The notes under the pieces were generated by a model that was not told where the DNA came from, made no database searches, and saw only the letters and a program-made list of their open reading frames with translations. Made by a program: the position numbers and the translations under genes. Below are positions 47,516-59,484 of a DNA stretch of 64,000 bases, piece after piece (the stretch's first letter is position 1; each line of letters opens with the position of its first letter). The DNA lies in the NCBI GenBank assembly GCA_005406025.1, contig BGZK01000076.1, forward strand, positions 434,001 to 498,000, read 5' to 3'. The DNA comes from Eumeta japonica (lineage: Eukaryota; Arthropoda; Insecta; Lepidoptera; Psychidae).

Positions 47516-47958
47516 ATAATATCTCTCGATAAACGCAATTATTATGTTATAGTCGTCGATGGAAAGACTACTTATCTGGGACACGATTCGGTGTTTTGAA
47601 AGAGCACAATAAGACAACTTTTTGATTTACTAGAAGGCCAAGTGCGACACGCGTGGTAAAGGTTCCTTCATGGATCATCGCACCAATCTTCGGTGATATT
47701 GTACAACACATTTTACACAAATCTTGATTTCCTCACTATTTCGTCTTTGCCATAAGAGTTCAAAGCCTTAGAATTTTCGTTTAGATTTTCCTATAAAGTA
47801 TAAATATGAAAGTTCTAGAATGATTTTTGTTTTAATTTTAGGCTAAAAATGTTCGTAGGAAAGACGAATGTGCGATTTTCATATACATACTTTAATATCC
47901 GTTAACCTATGCTCGTTAATATGCTCGCAAATATATTTTTCTTATAATAAACCCGGCT
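47516..47958. other. No gene seen
   Basis: AT-rich. Confidence 0.4.
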
Positions 47959-48615
47959 TTAGGGTTCCGACCCCAAATGGCAAATCGGAACCCTTATAGT
48001 ATCTTCATGTCCTCCGTCCGTCCGCCCGTCCGTATGTCGTAGGCATTTTATTCAAAAACTACAAGACGTATATTGATGAAATTTATAGAGTAGGTGTATT
48101 ATATAATCCGTTACTTGGTTTGGTGGTTAAATAACAAAAATAAATATTTCTAGGAAACATAAACGTATAGTACATATTTCGGCAGTTCTTTTAAAAACAC
48201 AATAAAGTTTTAAGCAATTTTTCTGATTACTTGAATAATTTCGGAAATGATCAAAGCAGAATAAAGCAGAAATTATATCCCCCCTTCTCCTATTTTCTAA
48301 GTCATATGTCCAAAAATATGAAAAAAATAATAAAAATGACACTAAATAAATACCTTCAATGAAAATTATTTTGAACATGTTTTTGAATTATTACCGAAAA
48401 TTGTGCTTTTCAACAAAAGACGTAAGTACCATGAAGATACGCTCTTTTTCTAATGTTCATTAGTTTAATACTAATAATCGACATGCCTATTTGTTTTTCA
48501 AGTTATAGGCGACTAAAGTGCTCATAACTATTCTGTGCGGGAAACAGGGAAAAGTTTTAAAAACGTATTTTTTCATCTCTAGTGCACATCTTTATAATAA
48601 TGACTTTGTACGTGG
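47959..48615 (+). repeat. AGGGTTCCG repeat family B, copy 1
   Basis: Starts with a small hairpin (AGGGTTCCGA ... TCGGAACCCT), then CTCCGTCCGTCCGCCCGTCC, ATTTTATTCAAAAACTACAA, GATGAAATTTATAGAGTAGG, and ends TTATAGGCGACTAAAGTGCT. It aligns along its length with the reverse complement of 61442-62148. Non-coding. Confidence 0.8.
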
Positions 48616-49179
48616 TCCAGCTCTTAACCAGTTTTTTAATACGTCATATAATTCCCTTGACTGAAGAATTTTTCTTAATATTCTAATTGTCCCAAAATTA
48701 ATTTCAAAATCAGAATTTATCTATCAGGTCGTCAACTTTGTATATCTATCAAACCACACTTTTTAAGTACAATAGATTCACATAAAATAAACTCTCACGC
48801 TCAGACAGACATAAGAGCGATCAATAAGATATTTGTTATTTCATCAGATATACAGAACTCTTATTAACGATATTGAAAAAAAAACCATATCGAGTTTGTA
48901 GAACTCTTATTAACCAGTTTTAAAAATCAGTTCGATCCCGTATTTAATTTTACGTAGAAATTTTAATTCTACTGAGTAGACCCCGCGCACTGCCTGTCTT
49001 ACATTTCATCGCCAACAAAAGCAACTGATGCTATTACGTAATTTAAAAGGGACTGCGCCCGCTCAATAGAAAGCGATCAATAGTATGCTTTGTTTTTCAT
49101 CTACACTAATATTGTAGAAACATAAGTATAAATGTATAAAATATAGAGACATTATAATTTAAAATGATGTTACATATAC

Positions 49180-49180
<1 letters not shown>
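48616..49180. other. No gene seen
   Basis: AT-rich. CAGAACTCTTATTAACGATA and GTAGAACTCTTATTAACCAG (48850-48920) are a short direct repeat. Confidence 0.4.

Positions 49181-49211
<31 letters not shown>
49181..49211. repeat. (TA)n microsatellite
   Basis: About 15 TA units. Confidence 0.95.
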
Positions 49212-49379
49212 CGGCTGACATTTATTTTAGAATAGGTTTCTGCACAAGAAACCTAATTTAAGTTGAGCAATTATAATCAATTTGTAATTACTTTCATTCG
49301 ATTAACGAATCGATTATTATTTAATACTATTTTTGTGTGTATGCAATTGATATTTTAACATTAGTGCAGTCAACACTGA

Positions 49380-49683
49380 ATGTGGTTGTAAAACTTGTTG
49401 ACGTCGGTGAGTTGACGTCACTAGTGTTATGGCAGCCGACCAAGTCGCAGTATGCGTGTGCAAGCCCATTGTCAATTAAATGTTTTTTGTGTACTACAAG
49501 CGTGCAGTGTTTTGGTTATTTTTGTTTTGAACTAACAAAAGTAATCATCTAACCATCTTTTGTTGATATTATTTCGTATCCGCTACCATGAGTATATTTG
49601 AAATGAACAATTCCTGTGAAAACATGGCGGAAAAACCTGAGAACGTTGGCTCAATTTATAGGCAATCCGACATATATATTTGA
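49380..49683 (+). other. CRE-containing patch followed by a 31-codon ATG frame
   Basis: TTGACGTCGGTGAGTTGACG with a perfect TGACGTCA at 49413-49420 and ACTAGT next to it; partly resembles the inverted CRE cluster at 9250-9318. At 49588 an ATG in strong context (CTACC before ATG) opens a 31-codon frame (M-S-I-F-E-M-N-N-S-C ...) ending at 49683. The frame could be a small peptide gene or first coding exon, but is short enough for chance. Confidence 0.2.
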
Positions 49684-50263
49684 TTGTATAATATAATGCA
49701 GACTTAAATTTGAAAAGAACTACTCTCAAGTTTCATGATCATTCTTGTCGAGGAAAAACTGCCATTCAAATCAGTGGCAAAGTAGTAAAATGTTATGTCC
49801 TAAAATATTGTAACATATTTCAAGTGTTTTTTATAATCTATGATATAGAGATATTTTTGAATTTGTATAAAATTCGTTTGTATGAATGTAAGCGGTAATC
49901 TCTGGAACTATTGTACTGATACTAAGAATTCTTTTATTAATACAAAAATGTTCATTATTTCAGAGTTATATAGGCTGTATTATTATGGTTTTGCGTATTT
50001 TTCATTATTTATACATACTTATCAAGTTCCATTACGTTCAATTCTTTGAGCGTTCAATGGTAATAAACAGATCTTCACATCCTTTCTTTCATTTTTTAAT
50101 ATTAATGCTATCACATCATCATAAAGTGAGAATGAGTTACAAACTCTTTGACACCAAAAAAAATTAATACTGACAGGTAAATCTGGAATATTGACCATAT
50201 TTTAATAAGGAAATAAATTAAATATCTTTTGCTTTTTTAATAAACATTGAAATCTATCGTAGC
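49684..50263. other. No gene seen
   Basis: AT-rich. Confidence 0.4.
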
Positions 50264-51045
50264 ATGTTGCTGAAAATGAAAGAAATTGAATTGCGAGGTG
50301 GTTATTGTTTACCTGTGCTTGAACAATTTCAGTGTAGAATGAGTTGATCAAGACTTCAGGATACTTTAGAAGCAAATCCTCCACTGAATCCTACAGTTGC
50401 TCGTCGGTGTACCAAATTTAGACGTGGAAGAACACCCACCAAAGATAACCCTCGTTCAGGTCGCCCATCTACGGTAGGGACCGAAGAAATGGTAAATCAA
50501 AAAAATTTTTCAGCAGGTCGTTGTATTACGATACGTTTTATAGGCGAAGAAACAAAGATTTTGACTGCTAGTATGGATAGTTTTTTACACCAACGTTTGA
50601 GAATGAAACAAATATCCCCGTGCTAGGTCCCCAGAATGCTTAGCGATGCACAAAAAACAAACCAAACTGAAAATTTCTCGTGTTTCTTCGGAACCGTTAC
50701 AACAGATTGCTATAAATTTTTAACTTGATTTACCACCACAGATGAAACATGGATTCACCATTACGATCTAAAAACAAAATCACATTCTATAACTTGAAAA
50801 AAACCATCATCTTCAATTCAACCCCTAAGAATTTTAAGGGCAAGTTGTTCTGCGAGAAAAATAATAGGCTCTCTTTTCTGGGATGGTAAAGACGTGGTCG
50901 TAATAGAATACCTCGGTCGTGGAGCTACTATTACGGGCTCTTTGTATGAAGGACAAATAAAAAATACGTAACGATATTCGAAAGAAACGGCGAGTTAAAT
51001 TAGCATAAATTATTTTGGTCCATCAAGACGCCCTTAAAGACGCCG
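50264..51045 (+). mobile_element. Mariner-family transposase remnant (second lineage)
   Basis: The plus strand reads a decayed mariner transposase: R-R-C-T-K-F-R-R-G-R-T-P-T-K-D and N-P-R-S-G-R-P-S-T-V-G-T-E-E (HTH linker), T-T-D-E-T-W-I-H-H-Y-D (first catalytic Asp), A-R-K-I-I-G-S-L-F-W-D, G-R-G-A-T-I-T-G and I-L-V-H-Q-D-A (second Asp). Several stops and at least two frame changes interrupt it. The R-S-G-R-P-S-T and H-H-Y-D wording differs from the elements at 1-613 and 18.6 kb, so it belongs to a different mariner subfamily. The C-terminal third and ends are missing. Confidence 0.85.
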
Positions 51046-51480
51046 TGCGTGTGTGTATTTGTTGTAAACCTCTCATAACTTTTGAACAGATTAACCGATC
51101 CAAACATAGTTTGTGACATTCGAGATTCACCCAATTTCAACTTTCTGCAACTTCGAACTAATTTCGCCTGGTAGATTTTAAGGAAACTCAAAAATGAAGT
51201 TTTCGGATTTTTTAAAAATAACTTTTAGACTACTCTACCGATCGATACCAAAACCTAATCAGGTCTTTTCCTCAAACATTTGCTCCGACTGCCGCAAGCT
51301 GTCGATTTGTTCAAAAGAATTCTTCCGAGAAAAAAATTTTAAAGAGTATTGTTTACAATATTTTATAAACTGCTTTACTGACAAATTCCATAATTTAACC
51401 AGTTGTTCTCCTTATAAAACAACGTTAATCGTTTTTTTAATCCATCAAAACTGGTTAATTTGTATAAGAGTTTTTTTTTA
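51045..51480 (+). repeat. Probable dispersed-repeat tail after the mariner remnant
   Basis: CGTGCGTGTGTGTATTTGTT is followed by CTCTCATAACTTTTGAACAG and ATTAACCGATCCAAAC. A TG-rich run plus this wording is a common arthropod dispersed-repeat arrangement. The following 95-residue plus frame (51194-51481) looks random. Confidence 0.35.
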
Positions 51481-52039
51481 AATTACAACGTGATCGAAAG
51501 TTGAGAAAATTTAAAAAGGCGTTTATATAATATAAATTTTTGAACTCGAACAACTCAAACGTATTAGAATTATGTTTGTCCTCGGAAAACTCGAAAAAGA
51601 ATTAAAATCGATCTCTTGAGCGTAATGAACTCATAAATTTATTCCTACTTTATTTTTAACGCTTTGACTTAGAAAGCAATAAGTAGTTTCAGTGATAAAC
51701 CTGCAGGATCAACCTTCTTTAAAATTTTTAATTTCAAAACTCGTAGACAATATTTATAGCTGCATGAGCTCAAACACATCGATAAATACCGCAGCAAAAG
51801 TTTTAGGACTGGTCTGCAGGATCAAGCGTTTTACATATTTTTGAGACGAATTCGGGCACGCCATACCCTATGTGCTATCAGAAAATAAAAATCACATTCA
51901 AAAAACTATTTCATACCTATAATTCAGGATGCATTAACAAACCAAAAACTAACACGCCTCCGACCAATAAGTAGATATACCGGTTATTTTTTTGTATAAT
52001 TTTCATATATTCAGCGTTGTCAAATAAATCTTTACATTA
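51481..52039. other. No gene seen
   Basis: AT-rich. Confidence 0.4.
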
Positions 52040-52440
52040 CATATGCTTTAACGCGACTGACTTCTTAGACTGTGGCGCACTAACACAGCCTTTGGGCGTT
52101 AACACCACCCGTAGGCCGTAACGTATGGTCTCGTGTTGAACGTACTTGACCTCACGACTCCGTACTAAAGGAGTTGTCCATAGACGAAAAAGCTGACAAG
52201 TCTAAAATTTTCAGGACTTATTCAACTCGAGCTTGGCTTCGGTGCCTTGGGACTCGTATTCGACCAACTAATACGAAGGCTATATTTCAGGGTATTTTGG
52301 GAATTCCCCGAGGTGTGATCGGACGGAGGTGAGAGCTTACTAGCGACACTTTTATGGGAGAGAACGTGACAGAACAAATACATATCGGTTTTTATAATTT
52401 ACTTCATTTGCCAAACATCGTCCGAAGCTTGGCTATTTAA
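52040..52440. other. GC-richer block, possible conserved element
   Basis: GGGCGTTAACACCACCCGTA, GAGCTTGGCTTCGGTGCCTT and GGAATTCCCCGAGGTGTGAT lie in otherwise AT-rich DNA. No coding frame supported. Confidence 0.25.
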
Positions 52441-53359
52441 CGAACAAAAAAAGTACATAGTTAATATCATTGTTTATTTAGGCTAGAGCATTTGAGCAGG
52501 AGAAAGATATTTGTAATACAACTTTAATACCAACTTAATGAAGTTTTAGGCCAGGTTTTTTTTCAAATTATACTTGTATTTTAATATCAATTCACTTGTG
52601 CATATTGAATGTTAATATTTTTATGGTTTGTTATCCTCTAGTTTGGAGTTTGGATTTGGAGAGTTGGTAATAATTTTATATTTTTACGTGGACTACAACT
52701 CCAAATATGAAAGTTTCTTTTGTCAATGTTGAAATGATTTTAAGTAAATATTTAAAATCATTAACATATACAATGTTGATTGCCTTACACAGACGAGTGA
52801 GTCATTTAAATTCCCGATTAATTAAATTTAATCATGTTAATTACAATGTGGCTTAAAAGAATTCATATTCAGCTCTTATTAAAGTAGGCATTTAGTAGTT
52901 TTCATAATCAATTTAATTGTTTCTAAAAACTACAAAATCTATTTATTGTTTTATGACTCTTATAATGTTGTATAACCTAAAATACATTACAAGGGTTAAT
53001 TATTATTCAGTCTACAACATATAAATGGGTATTTATATGTAAATCTAAGAGTCATTGTGATAGCGATCTAGAAAATTACATGATATGATACAAATTTGTC
53101 ATCCATGTGACCTATTATTATACTCTCATATACTAGATAGTGTAAAAAGACTGATTAGCACTTAAAACCTTCAACTACATACAGCATCATAGCGCTCTAA
53201 ACACCAGATTAAAATATTTTCTTTCATAAAAATATTTATCCCTTTAAGATTACAATATTGTATCAGTTTAGGCGGAGATATTCAAGAAGTCATTGACTTT
53301 TTGCCTCTTAAATGCTTTTATACAGCTTTTGGAGTTAAAGCGTTGTCGACTATTTTTAC
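52441..53359. other. No gene seen
   Basis: AT-rich. Confidence 0.4.
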
Positions 53360-53460
53360 ATAACACTAACGCCCCGCCCGCGGCTTCGCCCCCTGTATTT
53401 GGTTTTACATTCTGCTATTATATCACGGCATCATTCTACCCGAATCTGCTTTTGAACTTG
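53360..53460 (+). repeat. Repeat head fragment (CCCGCCCGCGGCTTCGCCCC)
   Basis: CACTAACGCCCCGCCCGCGG and CTTCGCCCCC match the heads at 42350, 55457, 55860 and 63035. No body is seen before the mariner remnant at 53510. Confidence 0.5.
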
Positions 53461-53509
53461 CGTTAGATTGTGCATTACCCAGCGTGAAAGTATCCTTCTT
53501 ACGCGAAAA

Positions 53510-53787
53510 CGCCCATTTTGAATTGCACGCCCCTAACCTAATCCCCTTTCTGCAGTGCATATTGAATTCTTAGTTAATTATCCTATTCTCTTGAATTAAA
53601 TCTTTCATTTTCTGCACGTTTTCTTCTAAATAGCGATCAAAGGGCGGCCACTTCTTTGTTCGGCCGCTAAAGTTACTCGGTCTCACATAAATGCCTTGAA
53701 CCAGCGGTCAACAGTCGCCTTAGAGTGGCTTTTGTTTCTGAACGCTATTCGAAATTCCTAAATCATTTTTCTAGTTTTAGTCGACAT
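53510..53787 (-). mobile_element. Mariner-family transposase remnant, N-terminal (third lineage)
   Basis: From ATG 53787 the minus strand reads M-S-T-K-T-R-K-M-I, stop, E-F-R-I-A-F-R-N-K, T-V-D-R-W-F-K-A-F and A-E-Q-R-S-G-R-P-L, then in another frame E-E-N-V-Q-K-M-K-D-L-I-Q-E-N-R. This is the helix-turn-helix region of mariner transposases (W-F-x-x-F then R-S-G-R-P). Stops and a frameshift are present, and nothing of the catalytic domain follows. The wording differs from the other mariner copies here. Confidence 0.75.
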
Positions 53788-54539
53788 TTCAAATAGAACA
53801 AAAGCGAATACGTTCGCTTTGTAGACTAACTTTTCAGTGAGTGAGCGAGAGGAAAATATAGTATCTGTATTTTCTCTCATAAGTAATCCAATTTTATAAT
53901 TCAGTGAGAAACAGCCAGTGTCTCTACGTTAAAAACTATTTCCTATTAAATGGATTGGAGATGAGAGATTTATACAAGAGAGTGTCTCGCGATAAGCGCA
54001 TTCAATTTATCCATAATGGAGTCCTTAATCCGACATATAAAGGGAAATTTGATATGACAAAAGAGACATGAAAGTAGGATCAATGAAGTGAAGGCGCGAT
54101 CGGTGCATAGACATGTGGAGGTGACAATGATAAAAGACTATTATTACATTACCGATGTATTCAATCTAAAGCAAAACTCATCTCTGGCAGTTGACTTTCC
54201 TGCCTCTCAACAATGGACATTGGCAACCTAAACATTCAAGGTTCCATATATTAGTGGCTTCTTGCTAACAGAATACAAACCTCGAATATATCTTATTAAT
54301 TAAATCAATACATATTAATATTATATTCATACAACATTAATTCCAAACTTATTATTTATCTAACTAAAAATTACGATGAGGTTGTGAATTATTATGTGAT
54401 CGATGTTTTTTTTTTTTTTTTAAGTCATATCTTTAAAATGAAATGGAATCAATTATATTAATTAAAAATAATTGTATACTAAGCACGATAAAATTTAAGG
54501 TCAAATCATATTATTTCTATTGTATCAATTAAAAAAAAA
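53788..54539. other. No gene seen
   Basis: 53788-53870 may be the outer end of the mariner above (TTCGCTTTGTAGACTAACTT). The rest is AT-rich. Confidence 0.35.
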
Positions 54540-54712
54540 AACGTTTAATTTTAAATTAAATTTCTAATTTTAATTTCTTAATTTTAATTTGTAATCTTAA
54601 TTTATTATTTTAATTTGTAATTTTAATTTTTAATTTATAATTTTTATATATATTTTTTTTAATTTTTAATATCAATATTTTTAGTTTTAGTTTTATAATT
54701 TATAATTGGAAC
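54540..54712. repeat. Degenerate A+T minisatellite (TAATTTTAATTTG units)
   Basis: Successive variants of TAATTTTAATTTCT, TAATTTTAATTTGTAA and TTATTTTAATTTGTAA with a period of about 13-16 bases. Confidence 0.7.
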
Positions 54713-55084
54713 ATTTAAATAAAAATAAATTCAAAATTTGTGAACAATTTGCAAACGTATATTATAAAAGCAAGAAATAAAAGGCTTTTTTATTTTTTAT
54801 TTTTATTTTATTTATTTTATATTAGTGGCTATAATATTTTAAAGGCATACAACTTGAATTTTACACGCCCGCATCTATTTTGTCGCACACGTAAAGGGCG
54901 TGAACGCCATGGAAACACTTTAATGTCTTAAAGATGTTTTGATACCTTTCTAATCTTTAATTACTCGCTATTTGTGATAAGACCGCGTGCCATCGCCTTC
55001 GATTTCAATATGGCACAAGACCTTTTTTCCTTAATCATGCCACTACGTAGATATACTATGTCGCAGTCTGTATGTGTAGAGACC

Positions 55085-55300
55085 TAAGTAATAGGCAGAT
55101 TCGCCGCAAACGACGAAGGCCGCATTTGCGCAAGCGAGAAATCCTGGGTTCAAATCTCGCTCGAGTGACTTATTTGCTAATTAATCTTAACTGTCCATTG
55201 CCCGGGTCTTGTTCCCGTTTTGTCGTCCTTCTAGAACTCACCGACTGAAAAAAGTCTAGTGTAGTTCGTTTGTGTGTGTCTCTTAATAAAAAAAATACCG
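55085..55300 (+). mobile_element. Probable tRNA-derived SINE
   Basis: A GC-richer head (GCAGATTCGCCGCAAACGAC, GCATTTGCGCAAGCGAGAAA) contains an RNA polymerase III B-box match, GGTTCAAATCT at 55147-55157. About 140 bases later it ends in CTTAATAAAAAAAATACC. B-box, unrelated body and A-rich end fit a SINE. The A-box is degenerate and no cloverleaf can be drawn, so it is not a functional tRNA. Confidence 0.5.
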
Positions 55301-55449
55301 ATAGGGAATAGATCTTTACACTGGGGTCTCATACAGCAAGCCATTTTGAAGAAAAAAAATGTGACACCTAAACAGATGACACAATGTTTAAAACTTGTAA
55401 CATTTTTAATATATTTGGTTAATTTTTAAAACTAACGTCATTTCATTTC

Positions 55450-55700
55450 TTAATGACTGGCGGTGACCCGTCCGCTTCGCTGGGCGTAAATTCAATTTTA
55501 GGATTTTTTTTATTATTCAAATGTAGGTACCCTCGGTTTCACTCCAGTGGACATGAATGAAATCCTTCATCTTCTATATCGGACTATATCATGGTCCTGT
55601 TCTCAATATCGATTTTGGTTCCACTATCAGTTCCGGTCGCCTTCCCATTTCTGATGCCAATACAGATACCGATACCGATAATGGCCCTCCATTGGGCATT
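55450..55700 (+). repeat. Head-plus-minisatellite repeat, copy at 55.5 kb
   Basis: Head GGTGACCCGTCCGCTTCGCT and GGGCGTAAATTC at 55463-55494, then a spacer, then degenerate units GATTTTGGTTCCACTATCAG, TTCCGGTCGCCTTCCC and CAGATACCGATACCGATA at 55610-55690. Confidence 0.6.
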
Positions 55701-55784
55701 AATTGTAGTGATAATAAATAGTCATCGAATGGTCAAAGTTCTAGAGAGACACGTTAGGTAATTTTTAATTGATTGCGTGAAAAC

Positions 55785-55826
55785 AAAACCATTTTCATTA
55801 TATTTATATATAATGAAAATGGTTTT
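55785..55826. repeat. Perfect 19-bp hairpin, 4-base loop
   Basis: AAAACCATTTTCATTATAT (55785-55803) pairs exactly with 55808-55826 around TTAT. It sits between two head-minisatellite repeats. Confidence 0.85.
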
Positions 55827-55849
55827 ATTTATATATAATATATTTCATT

Positions 55850-56290
55850 ATATATAGCCGTTACCTATCCGCTGCGCTAAGCGTAAACTAATATTCAGCA
55901 ATAATTGTTTTTTTTTATGTATCCGTTCTCGCTGTCAATTCTACTCGCGATGACGATTCTAGTTTGAATGTCATCCTGAAATCGGTGTTAGTTCTAGTTT
56001 GAATGCCAGGTCCGTCTATTCCAAACCTACTATTTCAATAGCGATCTTGACGCCAATTTTTGTGCTTTTTGGCCATGGATATCAGTAGTGATAGATTACC
56101 ATCTTTAACGGTGTTTATACATTTTTTTACATAAAAGGTAATCTTGTTATGTAATAATCTTATTATATAATTTTATATCCTATTTGAGAACATAGTCCAC
56201 CTCTATGCCAAATTTGATTACAATCGGTCTAGCCGTCAGCGTATAACAGACATCCATTCGAACATCCTCTTACAACAAATGATTTACTTT
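55850..56290 (+). repeat. Head-minisatellite-tail repeat, most complete copy
   Basis: Head AGCCGTTACCTATCCGCTGC and GCTAAGCGTAAAC at 55857-55890. Degenerate units TTCTAGTTTGAATGTCATCC, AGTTCTAGTTTGAATGCC and GGTCCGTCTATTCC at 55950-56020. Tail CTATGCCAAATTTGATTACA, ATCGGTCTAGCCGTCAGCGT and AACAGACATCCATTCGAACA at 56200-56270. The tail wording is that of many arthropod dispersed repeats. Confidence 0.6.
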
Positions 56291-57369
56291 AAATAAATTT
56301 AGCCAAACTCAATTACTTTAGTTGCTGTAATGTCATCAGAGATGGCGTTGCATATAAAAAATATAAAAAAAAAACAATTTTTTTTTTTCATATTTTTAGA
56401 GAATTCTTAATATTCCAAGTAGTTATTAAAAGCATAAAAGCCGTTTCTTGAGTTATAGTTGGGGCAATAAATATATATATATATATACATACATACACGT
56501 ACATATAGATTTCAAATTGCATAACATAAAAAAATATCTTCTTAATGAGTACCTATACAAAAATGTTGTCAGTGGTCAATTTTTAGATAATAAGTGGTAT
56601 TGTCAACTTCAGATGACATTATGGAAAAAACCCGAGTTGTCTTCTAAAAGTTACTTACTATAATACATCTAGAAAGAAGAAAAACCGATACATTTACGAG
56701 TATAGAGATTTAAATGTATAACAATTTCTAAACAATTTTCACTCCTGTATAAAATTAATAAATGTAGAAATATACTTTACAATCAATACTTAAGTCTAGA
56801 AAATTTGAAGTTCGGTGGACGGATAACGATAAAGAATTTGTATGTTTTATAGATGCCTTTGGGATCTATTATTCTGGATAAAAGGACCTGTAATATCACA
56901 AATCAACAGAGGCCACAACGAGCCAGAAAGCCAAAAGGGACAAATTAACGAAACTTTTTTTTTTTTTGTCAAAAATTTTTTATCTCCAAAAAACGTTTGA
57001 ACCACAAACAATCGAACAAATTTTCAAAATTTTTCATTTCACTTGGAACTATTACATGCATTAGAAAGATTTTCAATTTTATATATCATATGTACCTTCC
57101 AGCTTTACTTATCTTGTTACTAAAAAAAATTTAAAGTTTTCATCATAATACAAACGTTTTTATTTTTGACGACATTTGATAAAATCTCGATTTTTTAAAA
57201 AATCGAAATTTCATCAGATATGGGCATTTTAAGATCCCAGGAAATTTTTTCCACAATTTTCAAGGTCTGAATGTTTGTATGTGTGTGGGGAGGGATATGT
57301 ATGAGGGTTCGTAAAACTTGAATATCTTTCGGCATTAAATTTCCCGAAAGTCTGACATCGATCGGATTC
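56291..57369. other. No gene; probable repeat-derived DNA
   Basis: 56470-56490 is a short TA run. 56940-57370 carries GTATGTGTGTGGGGAGGGAT and TCTGACATCGATCGGATTC, again a TG-rich run plus GATCGGAT-type wording, probably another dispersed repeat. Confidence 0.3.
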
Positions 57370-57900
57370 TTAAATTTTGAGAAATACCGAAAAAGAAATT
57401 ACTAACAGGAGAACAAAGAATACGTGAGACGCATCTCGACGGCACGTACGTGACCTGGAAAATCTGAATTGGCCCTGATACATGTGGAGCTGGATTGCAG
57501 GCGGCGTTCGGCGTGAAGGCCTACCAGTCACGGACGGAGTGCCGTCGGCTATAACACCACAGCTCATTCGTTGTACAAATATCGTAGGAGTTTTTCCTTA
57601 TTGGGGTTACATGTGCGAAAGTTACTAACTGGTTTTTTAATCATCGGGGACTCTGCCTGCCACTCCTACATGTACCTGGCTCTTAAATGATACATAAGCA
57701 TATATTTTAATTATTCTACTGTGCATGATGTTACTTCGCTGAAATTCACAATTGGATGCTCGCTTCCAACACATATTAACATGCAGCATGCAACCCCAAC
57801 ACCCTCGAGTCTGTTCTTCCACCTTAATTCTCGTCCAACGCAGCACATCCTCAGGGAAGCTTAGACAATTTCATCGACTAGCCTGGATTGGCACGAAACG
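57370..57900. other. GC-richer block, possible conserved element
   Basis: CGTGAGACGCATCTCGACGG, GGATTGCAGGCGGCGTTCGG and CAGTCACGGACGGAGTGCCG at 57420-57545. Minus-strand frames start at GTG and lack splice sites. No supported gene. Confidence 0.25.
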
Positions 57901-59142
57901 TAAAAATTATATTGTATAGTCTTTGGATGGGAATCCATAGTGGATTCGGGAGTTAGCAATTGATCATATACGTATGTTACTGCACATTGCAAACAAGCAT
58001 CTATTGTTTATGTCATAAATTAAATGCATAATTTTTTTCGTAGCTCCATATACATGTAAATGTAAACGTACTATATGTGTGTGGCAACGATACTTTTTCG
58101 AAATTTATACATGATTAAAAAACACTGAGCATTGATTGTGGGTTATTGACCGAATGGTGAAAATTATTGTTTTCGAAAGTTACTTTTAGTAACCAGTTTT
58201 CAATACCTAAAACTAAAAAAAAACGCTCGATGTATATATAGGACGGAGAATAGTCTAATCCCTCGATCCCAACCATTGTCACTGGTCGTGTGCACGATTT
58301 TAACCTCCAAGCTCTTTAATTTGAAATGACATGAGAGAACATAAATTAGTATAATAAATAATTGACATTGTAACAAATAACAGCTACAAGCCTTTTTGCT
58401 TTAAACAGATTCAACGCCAGTATACAAAGACCGAAATACAGATAGTTTTGTCTACTTTGTAGATATCGCTGAAATGAAGACCATCTCTTTCAGCGAAATG
58501 AAAAAGCTATTAATTTTTGGTGTGGATGTTATTTTACACTTGAGAATTGCTCGAGAATTGAAGTATACGTAGTTGTTGATTAAAGCATAATTAAAAATGT
58601 AACGCGCGTTATGTGCGAGAGACATTTTCATGTTCACGAATATAAAAAGCAACGCCACTAAAACGTCAACCACCTGTGCACTTACAGGTTATCAATTACC
58701 TATGCAATTACAGGTTACAACATAAAAATGACGTTGTAATTGTTAAATTTTTGCGATAAATATAATTTGTTAAACGAGATTTCTTTAATCTTGTGTAATA
58801 TTTGATATCCTTATTCTACAATACAGTATCTGAAAATAAGCTCAGATTATAAAAGTTCAGATTATAACAGGTCGGATTATAAAAGCTCAACAAAATGTAG
58901 GATTTGTAACGGTTTATTTATACTTTTTTGAAATACTATTAAAAAAACTCTAATTACGTGGGACCATACATTTTCTTTCCTGCTATATGTACATTAATTA
59001 GATCCTATAGTCGATGCTTTTTCAAATTCTAAAAATAAGCGAGGAACACTATTCGCTATATGTAATATATTTGGCTATAAGTCAAAAACCAATGAAACTA
59101 GAAGCCTATTCCACGGCAACCTTTTTATCTTACTTTTGACAT
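57901..59142. other. No gene seen
   Basis: AT-rich. CAGGTTATCAATTACCTATG and CAGGTTACAACATAAAAATG near 58686-58730, and AGATTATAAAAGTTCAG and GGATTATAAAAGCTCA near 58843-58890, are short local duplications. Confidence 0.4.
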
Positions 59143-59205
59143 AAAAGTGCGTGCGTGCGTTTGTGTGTGCGTGTGTGAGTGAGTGAATGAATGTGTGTAT
59201 GTTTA
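59143..59205. repeat. Degenerate TGCG/TGTG/GTGA simple repeat
   Basis: GTGCGTGCGTGCGTTTGTGT grading into GTGAGTGAGTGAATGAATG. Confidence 0.9.
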
Positions 59206-59484
59206 GAGTTTATATGTTAACTACTTTCATTTGTAAAATGAAACTCATGGGGTACCGGAAACCAGGCGTGGGTTACATCTGAAAGGGTCGATTGAAATTG
59301 ACGGACATTTAATAGGATTTTACTAAATTTAGAATTTCTAATAATTTCGCTTTGAATGGTGGAACTGAAGTTTATGGAAAATACTTATTTTGCATAGTGT
59401 TTACGTCAATTGACTGATGATTTATTCAATCATCAAACGACAGCGTTGAATGCCATAAATCTTAATAAAGTCGTTTTTTTATAC

